From Rickettsiales bacterium (GTDB taxonomy: Bacteria; Pseudomonadota; Alphaproteobacteria; TMED109): 26,222 bases of DNA. The stretch lies in contig NZIN01000008.1 in the NCBI GenBank assembly GCA_002689905.1, forward strand, positions 1 to 26,222, in the 5' to 3' direction. The position numbers and the translations under genes are program-made. Below, in pieces: positions 6,549-15,210 of the stretch (position 1 is its first letter; the number at the start of each line of letters is the position of its first letter). The notes beneath the pieces were generated by a model. That model was not told where the DNA came from. It did no database searches and was given only the letters and a program-made list of their open reading frames with translations.

Positions 6549-7331
6549 ATGAAAAAAAATAATAGTAAACTTAAAATAGCAAATAAAGTATTTAAATCAC
6601 GGTTAATTATAGGAACCGGTAAGTATCCTAATTATATTATTAATAGGAAAGCTTTAGAGGCAAGTGGTGCAGAAATGATCACTGTGGCTATGAAAAGAGT
6701 TAACTTAAAAAACTCAAAAGAACCTAAATTAACTGATTATATTAGCCCAAACAAATATACCTTTATTCCTAACACTGCAGGTTGTTTTAATGCAAAAGAT
6801 GCTTTAAGAATTTTAAATCTAGCAAGAGAAATGGGTGGCTGGGATATGATAAAACTTGAAGTTTTGGCTGATAAAAAAACTTTATATCCTGATATGGTAG
6901 AAACAATTAAAACTGCTAAGAAACTAATTTCAAATAATTTTAAAGTTTTAGCTTACTGTAGTGATGACCCTGTTTTAGCAAAAAAATTAGAAAATATAGG
7001 ATGTTCTGCTATTATGCCATTAGGCTCTCCAATAGGATCCGGTCTAGGAATCATAAACCCATTAAATATAAAACTAATTGTTGAACAAAGTACTGTACCG
7101 GTGATATTAGATGCAGGAATAGGTTCGGCCTCAGATGCTTGCTTCGCAATGGAGCTGGGCTGTGACGCTGTATTAGTTAATTCTGCAATTGCTAATGCTG
7201 ATGATCCAGTAAATATGGCATTGGCATTCAAAAATGCTGTAATAGCTGGAAGAAAGTGTTTTCTGTCTGGAAGAATAGAAAAAAAGTTGTATGCTACTGC
7301 AACATCTCCAAATTCTAAGATTTTTAATTAA
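6549..7331 (+). CDS. thiG: Thiazole synthase ThiG
   Basis: Condenses 1-deoxy-D-xylulose 5-phosphate, dehydroglycine and ThiS thiocarboxylate into thiazole phosphate. 260 residues forming a TIM barrel. Visible motifs are RLIIGTGKYPN (18-28), TFIPNTAGCFNA (71-82), the Schiff-base Lys102 in WDMIKLEVL, LPLGSPIGSGLGI (here MPLGSPIGSGLG, 157-167), and the phosphate-binding VILDAGIGSASDA (185-197). I take ATG 6549 rather than the in-frame GTG at 6537, because the latter would lie within thiS and the GGTGG run at the thiS end then serves as ribosome-binding site. An MDR oxidoreductase follows after 40 bp. Confidence 0.96.
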   Translation: MKKNNSKLKIANKVFKSRLIIGTGKYPNYIINRKALEASGAEMITVAMKRVNLKNSKEPKLTDYISPNKYTFIPNTAGCFNAKDALRILNLAREMGGWDMIKLEVLADKKTLYPDMVETIKTAKKLISNNFKVLAYCSDDPVLAKKLENIGCSAIMPLGSPIGSGLGIINPLNIKLIVEQSTVPVILDAGIGSASDACFAMELGCDAVLVNSAIANADDPVNMALAFKNAVIAGRKCFLSGRIEKKLYATATSPNSKIFN

Positions 7332-7371
7332 AATCATATGTTATTTTTCCAAATTTTATATACAATAATGT

Positions 7372-8382
7372 ATGATTTATGAAAATAAAAAAATTATTTT
7401 AAAAAGTCGTCCTGAAGGTTATCCAAAATTAGAAAACTTTGAAATAAAAAATGAAAAAATAAATAATCTTGAATATGGAGAAGTAATAATTGAGGTTATT
7501 TGGCTATCTCTTGATCCATATATGAGAGGAAGAATGAGCAAAGCAAAAAGTTATGCTCTACCTATAAAGATTGGTGAAGTTATTACCGGTGGAGCAGTAG
7601 GAAAAGTTTTGGAGAGCAAATGTCCTCGATTTAATAAAAATGATATAGTAGAAGGATTTACTATTGGCTGGCAAAAATACGCTAGAATATCTACAAATAA
7701 TATTAGAAAGATTAATCCTAGCATTGCACCAATTCAAACAGCAGTAGGTGTATTGGGAATGCCTGGGATGACAGCATACTTTGGTCTATTTGAAATATGT
7801 AAACCTATCCCTGGAGATACAGTAGTAGTTTCTGCTGCTTCAGGGGCAGTGGGACAACTAGTGGGTCAGTTAGCAAAACTATCAAACTGTAAAGTTATTG
7901 GTATTGCAGGAAATAAAGAAAAATGCAAATATCTAGTCAATGATTTAAACTTTGATGTTGCTATCAATTATAAAGATCAAAATGTATTTAGAGAAATAAA
8001 AAATAATTGCCCTGAAGGAGTAAATATATATTTTGATAATGTTGGAGGTAAAATATCTGATGATGTTATTAGTAATATAGCTCCTTTTGCAAGAATTGGA
8101 GTATGTGGAGTAATCTCACAATATAACCTTACGGAACTAGAACTAGGACAACGGGTTCAAAGAGCTGTGTTAACTAACCAAGCCTCAGTAGAGGGTTTTC
8201 TAGTATTTAGATTTGAACAACGCTATAATATAGCTATTAAAAGGTTGGCTAAATGGTTGAGTGAAGGCAAAATTATATGGAAAGAAGATATTATTGAAGG
8301 TTTAGAAAATGCTCCAAACGCTTTTATCGGTCTTATGCAAGGAAAAAACTTTGGTAAGCTTTTGGTAAAAGTGAAAAAGTAA
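7372..8382 (+). CDS. NADP-dependent oxidoreductase, MDR superfamily (CurA/PTGR-like, zinc-free)
   Basis: 336 residues of the medium-chain dehydrogenase/reductase superfamily, leukotriene B4 12-hydroxydehydrogenase/CurA branch (COG2130). N-terminal GroES-like domain with SLDPYMRGRM (46-55). The Rossmann domain has VSAASGAVGQLVGQLAK (153-169) in place of the classical GxGxxG, followed by KVIGIAGNKEKC. FDNVGGKISDDV and ARIGVCGVISQYN complete the family pattern. Zinc ligands of alcohol dehydrogenases are absent. Members usually reduce alpha,beta-unsaturated ketones or aldehydes with NADPH; the physiological substrate here is unknown. It sits 40 bp after thiG with no terminator between. Its stop is 2 bp from the converging aspS stop. 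Confidence 0.9.
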   Translation: MIYENKKIILKSRPEGYPKLENFEIKNEKINNLEYGEVIIEVIWLSLDPYMRGRMSKAKSYALPIKIGEVITGGAVGKVLESKCPRFNKNDIVEGFTIGWQKYARISTNNIRKINPSIAPIQTAVGVLGMPGMTAYFGLFEICKPIPGDTVVVSAASGAVGQLVGQLAKLSNCKVIGIAGNKEKCKYLVNDLNFDVAINYKDQNVFREIKNNCPEGVNIYFDNVGGKISDDVISNIAPFARIGVCGVISQYNLTELELGQRVQRAVLTNQASVEGFLVFRFEQRYNIAIKRLAKWLSEGKIIWKEDIIEGLENAPNAFIGLMQGKNFGKLLVKVKK

Positions 8383-8384
8383 AG

Positions 8385-10184
8385 TTATTCTTCTTCAGTG
8401 ACATCTATATTTAGTTCCTTTAACTGTTGCTTGCTTACGTTATTAGGGGCACCCATAAGCAGATCTTCAGCTTTTTGATTCAATGGAAACATTATAACTT
8501 CTCTAATATTTGGTTCATTTGCTATTAACATAACAATCCTATCTATTCCAGGAGCTATACCACCATGAGGAGGAGGTCCATATTTGAAAGCATTATACAG
8601 AGCAGGAAATTTATTTTCTATATCTGATTTCTTATATCCTGCAATATTAAAAGCTTTCAGCATAATTTGAATATCATGATTTCTTATAGCACCAGAAGAC
8701 AATTCAATACCATTACATATAATATCATATTGAAAGGCCTTAATGTCTAGTGGATCTTTTTCATTTAAAGCATCCATGCCTCCCTGAGGCATCGAAAAAG
8801 GATTATGGCTAAATTCAATTTTATTAGTTTTTTCATCAATTTCATACATAGGGAAGTCAATAATCCAACAAAATTTAAATTCATCCTCTTTAATTAAACG
8901 TAGATCCGTTCCTATTTTATTAATTACTATACTTCCATATTTTACTGCTTCTTTATATTTATCACATATAAAAAATACAGCATCTCCATAATTAATATTT
9001 AATTTTTTAATTAAATTCTTTTGTAAACTTTTATCTAAATTATTTGCAATAGGTCCTTTTCCAGTCAACTCTCTACTTTCATTTTTAACAAAATAAATAT
9101 AGCCCAGACCTGATAATCCTTGTTCTATGGCCCAACTGTTCAATTTATCAAAAAAAGATCTAGGTTTATCTACTCCAACAGGAGCTACTATTGCTTTTAC
9201 TATCCCACCTTTATTAATAATATTTTTAAAAATTTTAAAATTTGATTGCTCATGTATGAATATTTCAGTTGCATCTATCATAGTTAAGGGGTTTCTTAAA
9301 TCTGGCTTATCTGTTCCATACTTATCTAAAGCATCAAGGTAAGGAATTCTAGGAAAACCAATTGGAGAAATATTTTTATCAGAAAATTTTATGAATGTAT
9401 TGTGAATAACTTTTTCAACAACCTCAAAAATATTTTCTTGATTACAAAAAGCCATTTCTATATCCAGTTGGTAAAACTCACCAGGGCTTCTATCTGCCCT
9501 GGCATCTTCATCTCTAAAGCATGGAGCAATTTGAAAATATTTATCAAAACCTGAAACCATCGCTAACTGTTTAAATTGTTGAGGAGCTTGAGGTAGTGCA
9601 TAAAACTTTCCAGGGTGCAACCTTGATGCGACTAAATAATCTCTTGCACCTTCAGGCGATGATGCAGTAAGAATTGGAGTTTGTAGCTCTATGAAATCTA
9701 ATTTTAACATTTCATTTCTTATAAATTGAATAATCTCACTTCTTAATAAAATATTATTTTTCAATCTTTCTCTTCTTAAGTCTAGAAATCTATTCTTGAG
9801 TCTTAATTCATCATTATAATTATCATCACTAGACACTTGAAATGGCAAAACCTCTGATTTAGAAATAATATCTAAATCATTAACTAATACCTCAATATTT
9901 CCAGTTTTAATTTTATCATTTATAGTTTCCTTAGATCTTAAAATTACTTTTCCAGAAATAGTAATAACACTTTCTAACTTTAAAGCTTCAACTTTTTTAA
10001 ATAATGGACTATTTTGATCAATGACAATTTGAGCTACACCTAATTGATCTCTCAAATCTATAAATATTAGCCCGCCATGATCTCTAATGGAATGCATCCA
10101 ACCCGAAAGTTTAACTATTTCATCAACATTTGATGAACTTAGATTGCCACAATAATGTGTTCTATATTCGTTTTTAAATAACAT
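8385..10184 (-). CDS. aspS: Aspartyl-tRNA synthetase, bacterial type
   Basis: Class II synthetase charging tRNA-Asp, and possibly tRNA-Asn. 599 residues, the bacterial length. An N-terminal OB-fold anticodon-binding domain (1-110) is followed by the catalytic domain. The QAPQQFKQLAMVSG segment (199-212) and motif 2 FRDEDARADRSPGEFYQLDIE (from 223) are intact. The bacterial GAD insertion lies around 290-420, and motif 3 is GGIAPGIDRIVML near the C terminus. His36 in RDHGG matches the residue reported for non-discriminating AspRS (Pseudomonas), where E. coli has Leu. If so, Asn-tRNA would be made with GatCAB; weak evidence. It lies 57 bp after ppk with its own candidate promoter. Confidence 0.97.
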   Translation of the reverse strand: MLFKNEYRTHYCGNLSSSNVDEIVKLSGWMHSIRDHGGLIFIDLRDQLGVAQIVIDQNSPLFKKVEALKLESVITISGKVILRSKETINDKIKTGNIEVLVNDLDIISKSEVLPFQVSSDDNYNDELRLKNRFLDLRRERLKNNILLRSEIIQFIRNEMLKLDFIELQTPILTASSPEGARDYLVASRLHPGKFYALPQAPQQFKQLAMVSGFDKYFQIAPCFRDEDARADRSPGEFYQLDIEMAFCNQENIFEVVEKVIHNTFIKFSDKNISPIGFPRIPYLDALDKYGTDKPDLRNPLTMIDATEIFIHEQSNFKIFKNIINKGGIVKAIVAPVGVDKPRSFFDKLNSWAIEQGLSGLGYIYFVKNESRELTGKGPIANNLDKSLQKNLIKKLNINYGDAVFFICDKYKEAVKYGSIVINKIGTDLRLIKEDEFKFCWIIDFPMYEIDEKTNKIEFSHNPFSMPQGGMDALNEKDPLDIKAFQYDIICNGIELSSGAIRNHDIQIMLKAFNIAGYKKSDIENKFPALYNAFKYGPPPHGGIAPGIDRIVMLIANEPNIREVIMFPLNQKAEDLLMGAPNNVSKQQLKELNIDVTEEE

Positions 10185-10208
10185 ATTTACTTTCTATTTT
10201 AAATAAAC

Positions 10209-10239
10209 ATTATAATATTGATAAATCAGATATTGTAAA
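10209..10239 (-). promoter_or_regulatory. Candidate promoter of aspS
   Basis: On the minus strand, TTTACA (10239-10234) and a perfect TATAAT (10214-10209) are separated by 19 bp, in the 57-bp gap between the ppk stop and the aspS start. Transcription would begin near 10202, leaving an 18-nt leader with a weak AGAAAG ribosome-binding site. This suggests aspS is transcribed separately from ppk. Confidence 0.4.
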
Positions 10240-10241
10240 TT

Positions 10242-12344
10242 TTATTTATTGTCAATTATAAAATCTTTGGGCTTGTTTTTTTTTATAGACTTCCCTCTTC
10301 CAGATAAACTAGGATTGGACATAAAATAATTGTGTGCTGAAATAGCAACACCGTTATTTTCAATTCTCTCGTATTCTCCTGAAGAATTCATAGTCCAAGC
10401 TTGTGTATTATCCTTTAAATTAGCCACCATAATTTGATTTAATATCTGCTTATGTACTGTATTATTTAATATTGGCACCATAACCTCATACCTTCTATCA
10501 AAGTTTCTTGGCATAATATCTGCAGAAGATATAAAAACTTTTGCTTGACTTGAAGGCATAGCATAACCGTTACTAAAACAATATATTCTTGAATGCTCTA
10601 AAAACCTTCCGACAATGCTTCTTACGTTAATATTTTCAGATAAACCTTTAATTTTTGGCTTTAAGCAACAAACTCCTCTGATTATTAATTCAATTTTAAC
10701 TCCCATTTTACTAGCCTGATAAAGTTTATTTATTACTTCTTCATCTATGAGAGAATTACATTTAAGCCATATTTCTGCTTTTTTACCTTTTTTCTTATGT
10801 TCAATTTCATTTTGAATTAGAGCAATAAAATCATTTCTAAGATTTTCTGGCGCTACACTTAAGTAATTCCATTTTATAGGTGTTGAATATCCAGTAGCCA
10901 TATTAAAAAATTGTTGAGCATCTTCTGCAATCTGTTTATTACAAGTAAATAATGATAAATCTGTATAAACTTTAGCTGTATTTATATGGTAGTTTCCAGT
11001 TCCAAAATGTACATATGTATTTAAGCCTTTTCTTTCTCTTCTAACAACTAAGGAAATCTTAGCATGTGTTTTTAACTCTATTGATCCATAAATAACCTGT
11101 ACTCCATATCTTTTTAAATATCTTGCTACTTTTATATTAACCTCTTCATCAAACCTGGCTTTAATCTCTAATAAAGCAATAACTGACTTACCCTCTTCAG
11201 CAGCTTCAACTAAAGCTTCAATGATTGCATTATTTTCTTTTGCTGTTCTATAAATTGTTTGTTTAATTACTAATACCTTTTTATCTTTGGCAGCCTGTCT
11301 TAAAAATTTAACTACTACATCAAAACTTTCATAAGGATGATGAATAATCATATCCTTATGTCTAATGGCAGCAAAACAATCATCTTTAGCATCTTTTATT
11401 CTTTCTGGAAATCTTGGTTTAAAATTTCTCCATTTTAATTTTTTACTACTTATTTTCGATATTTGATTAACTGAGCTAATATCCAAGATATGTTCAGCAT
11501 ATATAACATTATCTTTATTTATATCTAATGAGTTAATTATCATATTTTTTAATTCTTCAGGAATATTTTTAGTCATTTCCAAGAGAACCTCTCTTCCATA
11601 ACGCCTTTTTCTAAGCTGATTTTCATAAGTTGTTACTAGATCTTCTGCTTCATCACTAAACTCTATATCACTATCTCTAATTAATCTAAACAAGCCATAA
11701 GAAATATAACTAAATTTAGGGAATATTTTATCTATACAAAGTATTATCAATTTCTCTGTGGCAATAAATTTATTAGAATTTTTTATCTTTATAAACTTTT
11801 TCAATCCTTTAGGAAAAGGTATTACTATTTTAATAGTATTATTAGAATTTTTTTTTTTCAATTTTAGTACCATACTTAAACCTAAGTTAGGTACAAAAGG
11901 AAAAGGATGTGCTGGATCAATAGCGACTGGTGTAAGTAAAGGGAAAACCTCTTTAATGAAGTGAGCTTCTAACCAGCTTTTATCATATTTTATTAAATTG
12001 CCTTTTTCACATACCTTGATTCCATTTTTATTAAGCTTCTTTAGTATTCTAACCCAACATTCATTTTGAAGTTTTTTTATTAATTTAGACTTCTTTAATA
12101 CCTCTTTAAGAACTTGTTCAGGCATCAGTCCATCAATTGTTTCTATATAGACTTCACTGTCTACCTGGCCTTTTAAGCCGGCAACTCTTACCATAAAAAA
12201 CTCATCCAAATTTGATCCAGATATAGACAAAAAGTTCAAACGTTCTAATATTGGTATATTTAAATTATCAGCCTCTTCCAAAACTCTTTGATTAAAATCA
12301 AGCCAAGAAAGTTCTCTGTTGATAAATTTCTTATTCTCTTCCAT
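10242..12344 (-). CDS. ppk1: Polyphosphate kinase 1
   Basis: Reversibly polymerises the gamma-phosphate of ATP into inorganic polyphosphate. 700 residues, close to the normal 690-720. Starts with FINRELSWLDFNQRVLEEA (7-25) and SGSNLDEFFMVRVAGLK (42-58), typical of the N-terminal domain. The two phospholipase-D-like catalytic domains include HHPYESFDVVVKFL (335-348), IKQTIYRT (360-367), and the autophosphorylated His427 in LKTHAK; His446 lies in YVHFGTGNYH. The C-terminal IYCFSNG and ADIMPRNFDRRYEVMVPI segments are also present. It follows hdaA by 48 bp. Exopolyphosphatase (ppx), which often follows ppk, is not here; aspS is. Confidence 0.97.
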   Translation of the reverse strand: MEENKKFINRELSWLDFNQRVLEEADNLNIPILERLNFLSISGSNLDEFFMVRVAGLKGQVDSEVYIETIDGLMPEQVLKEVLKKSKLIKKLQNECWVRILKKLNKNGIKVCEKGNLIKYDKSWLEAHFIKEVFPLLTPVAIDPAHPFPFVPNLGLSMVLKLKKKNSNNTIKIVIPFPKGLKKFIKIKNSNKFIATEKLIILCIDKIFPKFSYISYGLFRLIRDSDIEFSDEAEDLVTTYENQLRKRRYGREVLLEMTKNIPEELKNMIINSLDINKDNVIYAEHILDISSVNQISKISSKKLKWRNFKPRFPERIKDAKDDCFAAIRHKDMIIHHPYESFDVVVKFLRQAAKDKKVLVIKQTIYRTAKENNAIIEALVEAAEEGKSVIALLEIKARFDEEVNIKVARYLKRYGVQVIYGSIELKTHAKISLVVRRERKGLNTYVHFGTGNYHINTAKVYTDLSLFTCNKQIAEDAQQFFNMATGYSTPIKWNYLSVAPENLRNDFIALIQNEIEHKKKGKKAEIWLKCNSLIDEEVINKLYQASKMGVKIELIIRGVCCLKPKIKGLSENINVRSIVGRFLEHSRIYCFSNGYAMPSSQAKVFISSADIMPRNFDRRYEVMVPILNNTVHKQILNQIMVANLKDNTQAWTMNSSGEYERIENNGVAISAHNYFMSNPSLSGRGKSIKKNKPKDFIIDNK

Positions 12345-12392
12345 TAATATATTTTATATTAATAATCAGCTATTATAAAGTTCAATTTGATA

Positions 12393-13070
12393 TTAATTAT
12401 AATAACTTTTTTTTTCACAAACTAATTTTACGAACGGAATAGTAATCTTCTTTTTTTTATCTAGTGCTAATTGATCTAATTCATTTATAAGTTTATGAAT
12501 TGCTAAATAAGACCTTTCTGTATGGTTAATAATAAAATTTATTACTCCGTTATTTAATGGCAAAGCTTTATCCTTAGATAATTTAATAATTATACCTCTC
12601 AACACATCGTCTGTAGGGAGTAAAATTTTAGCTTGAGGAAAAGCTAATAGTCTAGAACTTAAATCTTCTAGTTTTACTTCCATATCTTGAATGGTGTATT
12701 TGGATGTGAGGATTAATTTATGTCTTTTTTCCTTCAGGATATTTATGATATGCAAAAAAAAATTAAAGTTTTTTATTTTTTCTATATTTTCAATTATCAA
12801 GTCATTTAAATTTAGTATATTTATGTCCTCGTTATTAATATCATTAGCTTCTAAAATATCACAATTATATTTATGTTTACAAACATTAGCTAAATGAGAC
12901 TTGCCAGAAGAACCTGGTCCTATGATTATCAGTCCATCTTCTTTCCAGGTTAGAAAATTGTCTACCCAACTTATGGCCTCATTATTAGATACCCCTACAA
13001 TAAAGTCATGCCTACCAAAAGATGGTCTAAGCCTCAAAGGTAATGATTTTTGATAGCTAAAATCATTCAT
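12393..13070 (-). CDS. hdaA: DnaA regulatory inactivator homologue HdaA (AAA+)
   Basis: Hda-type protein that, with the sliding clamp, promotes hydrolysis of DnaA-bound ATP to prevent re-initiation. 225 residues: a clamp-binding motif QKSLPL (7-12) right at the N terminus, P-loop GPGSSGKS (51-58), a Walker B-like LIIENIE (91-97), the arginine-finger segment LSSRLLAFPQA (138-147, Arg140), and sensor 2 in TERSYLAIHKLINELDQL (184-201) followed by ITIPFVK as in E. coli Hda. It lacks the DnaA DNA-binding domain IV, which rules out DnaA. The Walker B acidic residue is Glu94 rather than Asp; the following Asn is also found in E. coli Hda. One nucleotide separates it from perM. Confidence 0.88.
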   Translation of the reverse strand: MNDFSYQKSLPLRLRPSFGRHDFIVGVSNNEAISWVDNFLTWKEDGLIIIGPGSSGKSHLANVCKHKYNCDILEANDINNEDINILNLNDLIIENIEKIKNFNFFLHIINILKEKRHKLILTSKYTIQDMEVKLEDLSSRLLAFPQAKILLPTDDVLRGIIIKLSKDKALPLNNGVINFIINHTERSYLAIHKLINELDQLALDKKKKITIPFVKLVCEKKSYYN

Positions 13071-13071
13071 T

Positions 13072-14091
13072 TTATTTAGTCAAATTTCTTTTTAAAATTA
13101 AGCCTAAAGTAGCCATTAAAGGTGTAGCAAATATTATGCCTAGGATCCCAAAAAGAGATCCAAATATAAAAATAGCTAGTAAAACCAACAAAGGATGCAA
13201 TCCTAGTTTTTTTCCTATTAATTTTGGAGTTAAAAAGTTTGCCTCTAACAATTGACCAATTATGAAAACGATGATTATGTAAAATAAGAAGTATACTTCT
13301 ACAAATTGCAAGTAAGTAAGTATTAAGGTAACGAGACAACTGATCAATATTCCTATGAAAGGAATGAATGAGAAAAACCCTGCAAAAATAGCAATGAATA
13401 ACGAATAATCTAATCCTAATATAAAAAAAGATAAAAAGTAAAATACGCTTAAAGAAGTGCTCACAAGAATTTGCCCTCTTAAATAAGCATCAAAAATATT
13501 ATTAATATCATTAGCATATACTGATATTTTATTTTTATATTTAGAAGATAAAAAGCTGGAAATATCTTTTATTATTTTATCCCAGTCCTTAAGGAAATAC
13601 CATGATACTATAGGTGTTATCAACAAAATGCTCGCTATATTTAGGATTGCAATAGAAGAATTAATTAAACTTTTAAGAGTATTAGTTAATATATGTGCAA
13701 CATTAGGTAATGCTTCTTTAATATCATATGGCACATTGACTAACAGCATTTTTTTGTGGATATGTTCTATTAAGTCATGTAAAATTTCATTAAATTCATT
13801 TACTACTTCAGGAAAATCAGTTAAAAAACTCTCAATTTGCAATAACAATATTGGTAACATAAGTAGTGAAATTACCAAAACTAGTAAAAAAAAAATCATT
13901 AAAACTATAGTGGAACTTAGGCCTCTACCTAGCCTTTTACTTTCTAAATAATCAACTATAGGATCTAGTAAATAGGCGATAAATATTCCTATAAAAAAAG
14001 GTATCAATACATTAGCGAGGTAATAAATAAATATAAAAAAAAATATAAAAATTAAAAAATAAAATATTTCTTTCTTAAAAATCTTATTCAT
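13072..14091 (-). CDS. AI-2E family transporter / PerM-like permease
   Basis: A 339-residue polytopic membrane protein of the AI-2E/PerM/UPF0118 family. The N terminus has a 20-residue Phe/Ile helix, then LIPFFIGIFIAYLLDPIVDYLE (about 30-51), the most conserved family segment. A soluble middle region (about 90-150) follows, and the C-terminal half has IPFIGILISC, GQLLEANFLTPKLIGKKLGLHPLLVLLAIFIFG and FATPLMATLG. Family members have been linked to autoinducer-2 export, Na+/H+ exchange and peptide transport; none can be assigned here. The start ATG overlaps the DUF2066 stop as TAATG, and hdaA follows after 1 nt, so all three are one operon and coupled. Confidence 0.92.
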   Translation of the reverse strand: MNKIFKKEIFYFLIFIFFFIFIYYLANVLIPFFIGIFIAYLLDPIVDYLESKRLGRGLSSTIVLMIFFLLVLVISLLMLPILLLQIESFLTDFPEVVNEFNEILHDLIEHIHKKMLLVNVPYDIKEALPNVAHILTNTLKSLINSSIAILNIASILLITPIVSWYFLKDWDKIIKDISSFLSSKYKNKISVYANDINNIFDAYLRGQILVSTSLSVFYFLSFFILGLDYSLFIAIFAGFFSFIPFIGILISCLVTLILTYLQFVEVYFLFYIIIVFIIGQLLEANFLTPKLIGKKLGLHPLLVLLAIFIFGSLFGILGIIFATPLMATLGLILKRNLTK

Positions 14092-15179
14092 TAATTTCTT
14101 TCCTTTGTTTTTATTGATAAAATTCTATCAACTTCATTAATTTTATAATTATTATCTATAAGATCTTCGACTAAAGCATCTAAAGATAAGATATTTAAAT
14201 TAAGTAACGCTTTTTTATTAGAAATTTTTAAAATACTATAACTAGAAATATCCTCATTATTATTTAAATAATTTTTCATACCTATCCATTCTTTATACTT
14301 TTTATACTCTACTTCTACTATAACTGCTGTTTCTGAATTTATATTATCTAAATTCTTTTTAACCCACATATCATCTAAGTAATTTGCAAAGTTATTAGCT
14401 AGTTGATTTAAATTATTTCTTAAATTATCCTTTTTTGAAGGTTGAGCCTGTATATTATAAATCATTTCTTGTGAGAAGCCATTATATGCTTTTAAGTTAT
14501 AATAATAAGAGTTATTCTCACTAATTACATTAACTAATAAAACATATGCATTACTAGCATTATACTTTTTTGCAAGTTTTTTAATCTTAAAGTATTTTAA
14601 ACTTTTAGCATCAGTCGCACTTAAAGTTATTAAATCATCTGCTTCACCTGATGGTAAAATAAATAAATTTAAATTTGAATCTAAAGGTCTGTTTAACCAG
14701 GTATCAAACCATGGGTTTGGATCATCCCATAATACTAACCTAGTATCATATTCAATTAGCGGGATTATCAGTGTTTCTGGTCCTTTTTTAGAAAAAAACT
14801 TTATTGTTTTTTCTTTTAAAAGTTTCTCTAGCTTCTTTTGTTCAAAATTAACTGTTATCAAAGCACTATATTTATCTTTTTTATATTTTTCATTTTCTAT
14901 CGAATAACCAGAAATATAATCTTTAGAATTTAATGAGTTAACTAAAGAAAATATTTCTGCACTACTGCTTAAAGTAATCCAGGTTAAATATCTGGTTAAA
15001 GCTATATTGTAGGAGGATTCTATAGCTGTTGCTCTATGATCTTGATTCTCTTTAAGGTTTAGTTCAATGTAGATATTTCTTACTGAATTTTGGTCCTGGC
15101 TAAAGGCAAAACTGTTTACTAATAGGAAGAAAATTATGTAAATAATTTTTTTTAATTTTATTATATTGAAAGTTTGCAA
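14091..15179 (-). CDS. DUF2066 domain protein, exported
   Basis: A 362-residue protein with a Lys-rich N terminus and hydrophobic core ending SFAFS (about 1-27), so exported or anchored in the inner membrane. The mature part matches DUF2066 as I know it: an early segment RATAIESSYNIALTRYLTWI, a region with RPLDSNLNLFILPSGEADDL in the middle, and a mixed alpha/beta C terminus. No catalytic motif is visible and the function of the family is unknown. In alphaproteobacteria the gene typically precedes perM and hdaA, as here. Start is TTG at 15179-15177: no ATG occurs before or within the signal peptide. Divergent from purM over 31 bp. Confidence 0.8.
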   Translation of the reverse strand: MQTFNIIKLKKIIYIIFFLLVNSFAFSQDQNSVRNIYIELNLKENQDHRATAIESSYNIALTRYLTWITLSSSAEIFSLVNSLNSKDYISGYSIENEKYKKDKYSALITVNFEQKKLEKLLKEKTIKFFSKKGPETLIIPLIEYDTRLVLWDDPNPWFDTWLNRPLDSNLNLFILPSGEADDLITLSATDAKSLKYFKIKKLAKKYNASNAYVLLVNVISENNSYYYNLKAYNGFSQEMIYNIQAQPSKKDNLRNNLNQLANNFANYLDDMWVKKNLDNINSETAVIVEVEYKKYKEWIGMKNYLNNNEDISSYSILKISNKKALLNLNILSLDALVEDLIDNNYKINEVDRILSIKTKERN

Positions 15180-15193
15180 AGTATTTTATAACC

Positions 15194-15207
15194 TATAATG
15201 TTATAAT
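15194..15207 (+). promoter_or_regulatory. Candidate -10 elements of purM
   Basis: Two perfect TATAAT hexamers (15194-15199 and 15202-15207) lie in the 31-bp gap between DUF2066 and purM. The first would start transcription near 15206, only about 5 nt before the purM ATG (15211). No convincing -35 is seen at 16-19 bp spacing, and there is no Shine-Dalgarno. Confidence 0.35.
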
Positions 15208-15210
15208 AAC

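Noticed and set aside
13076..13339. Alternative same-strand frame within perM
   Set aside because: It lies wholly inside the intact PerM-like coding sequence, and its translation has no family resemblance or start signals.
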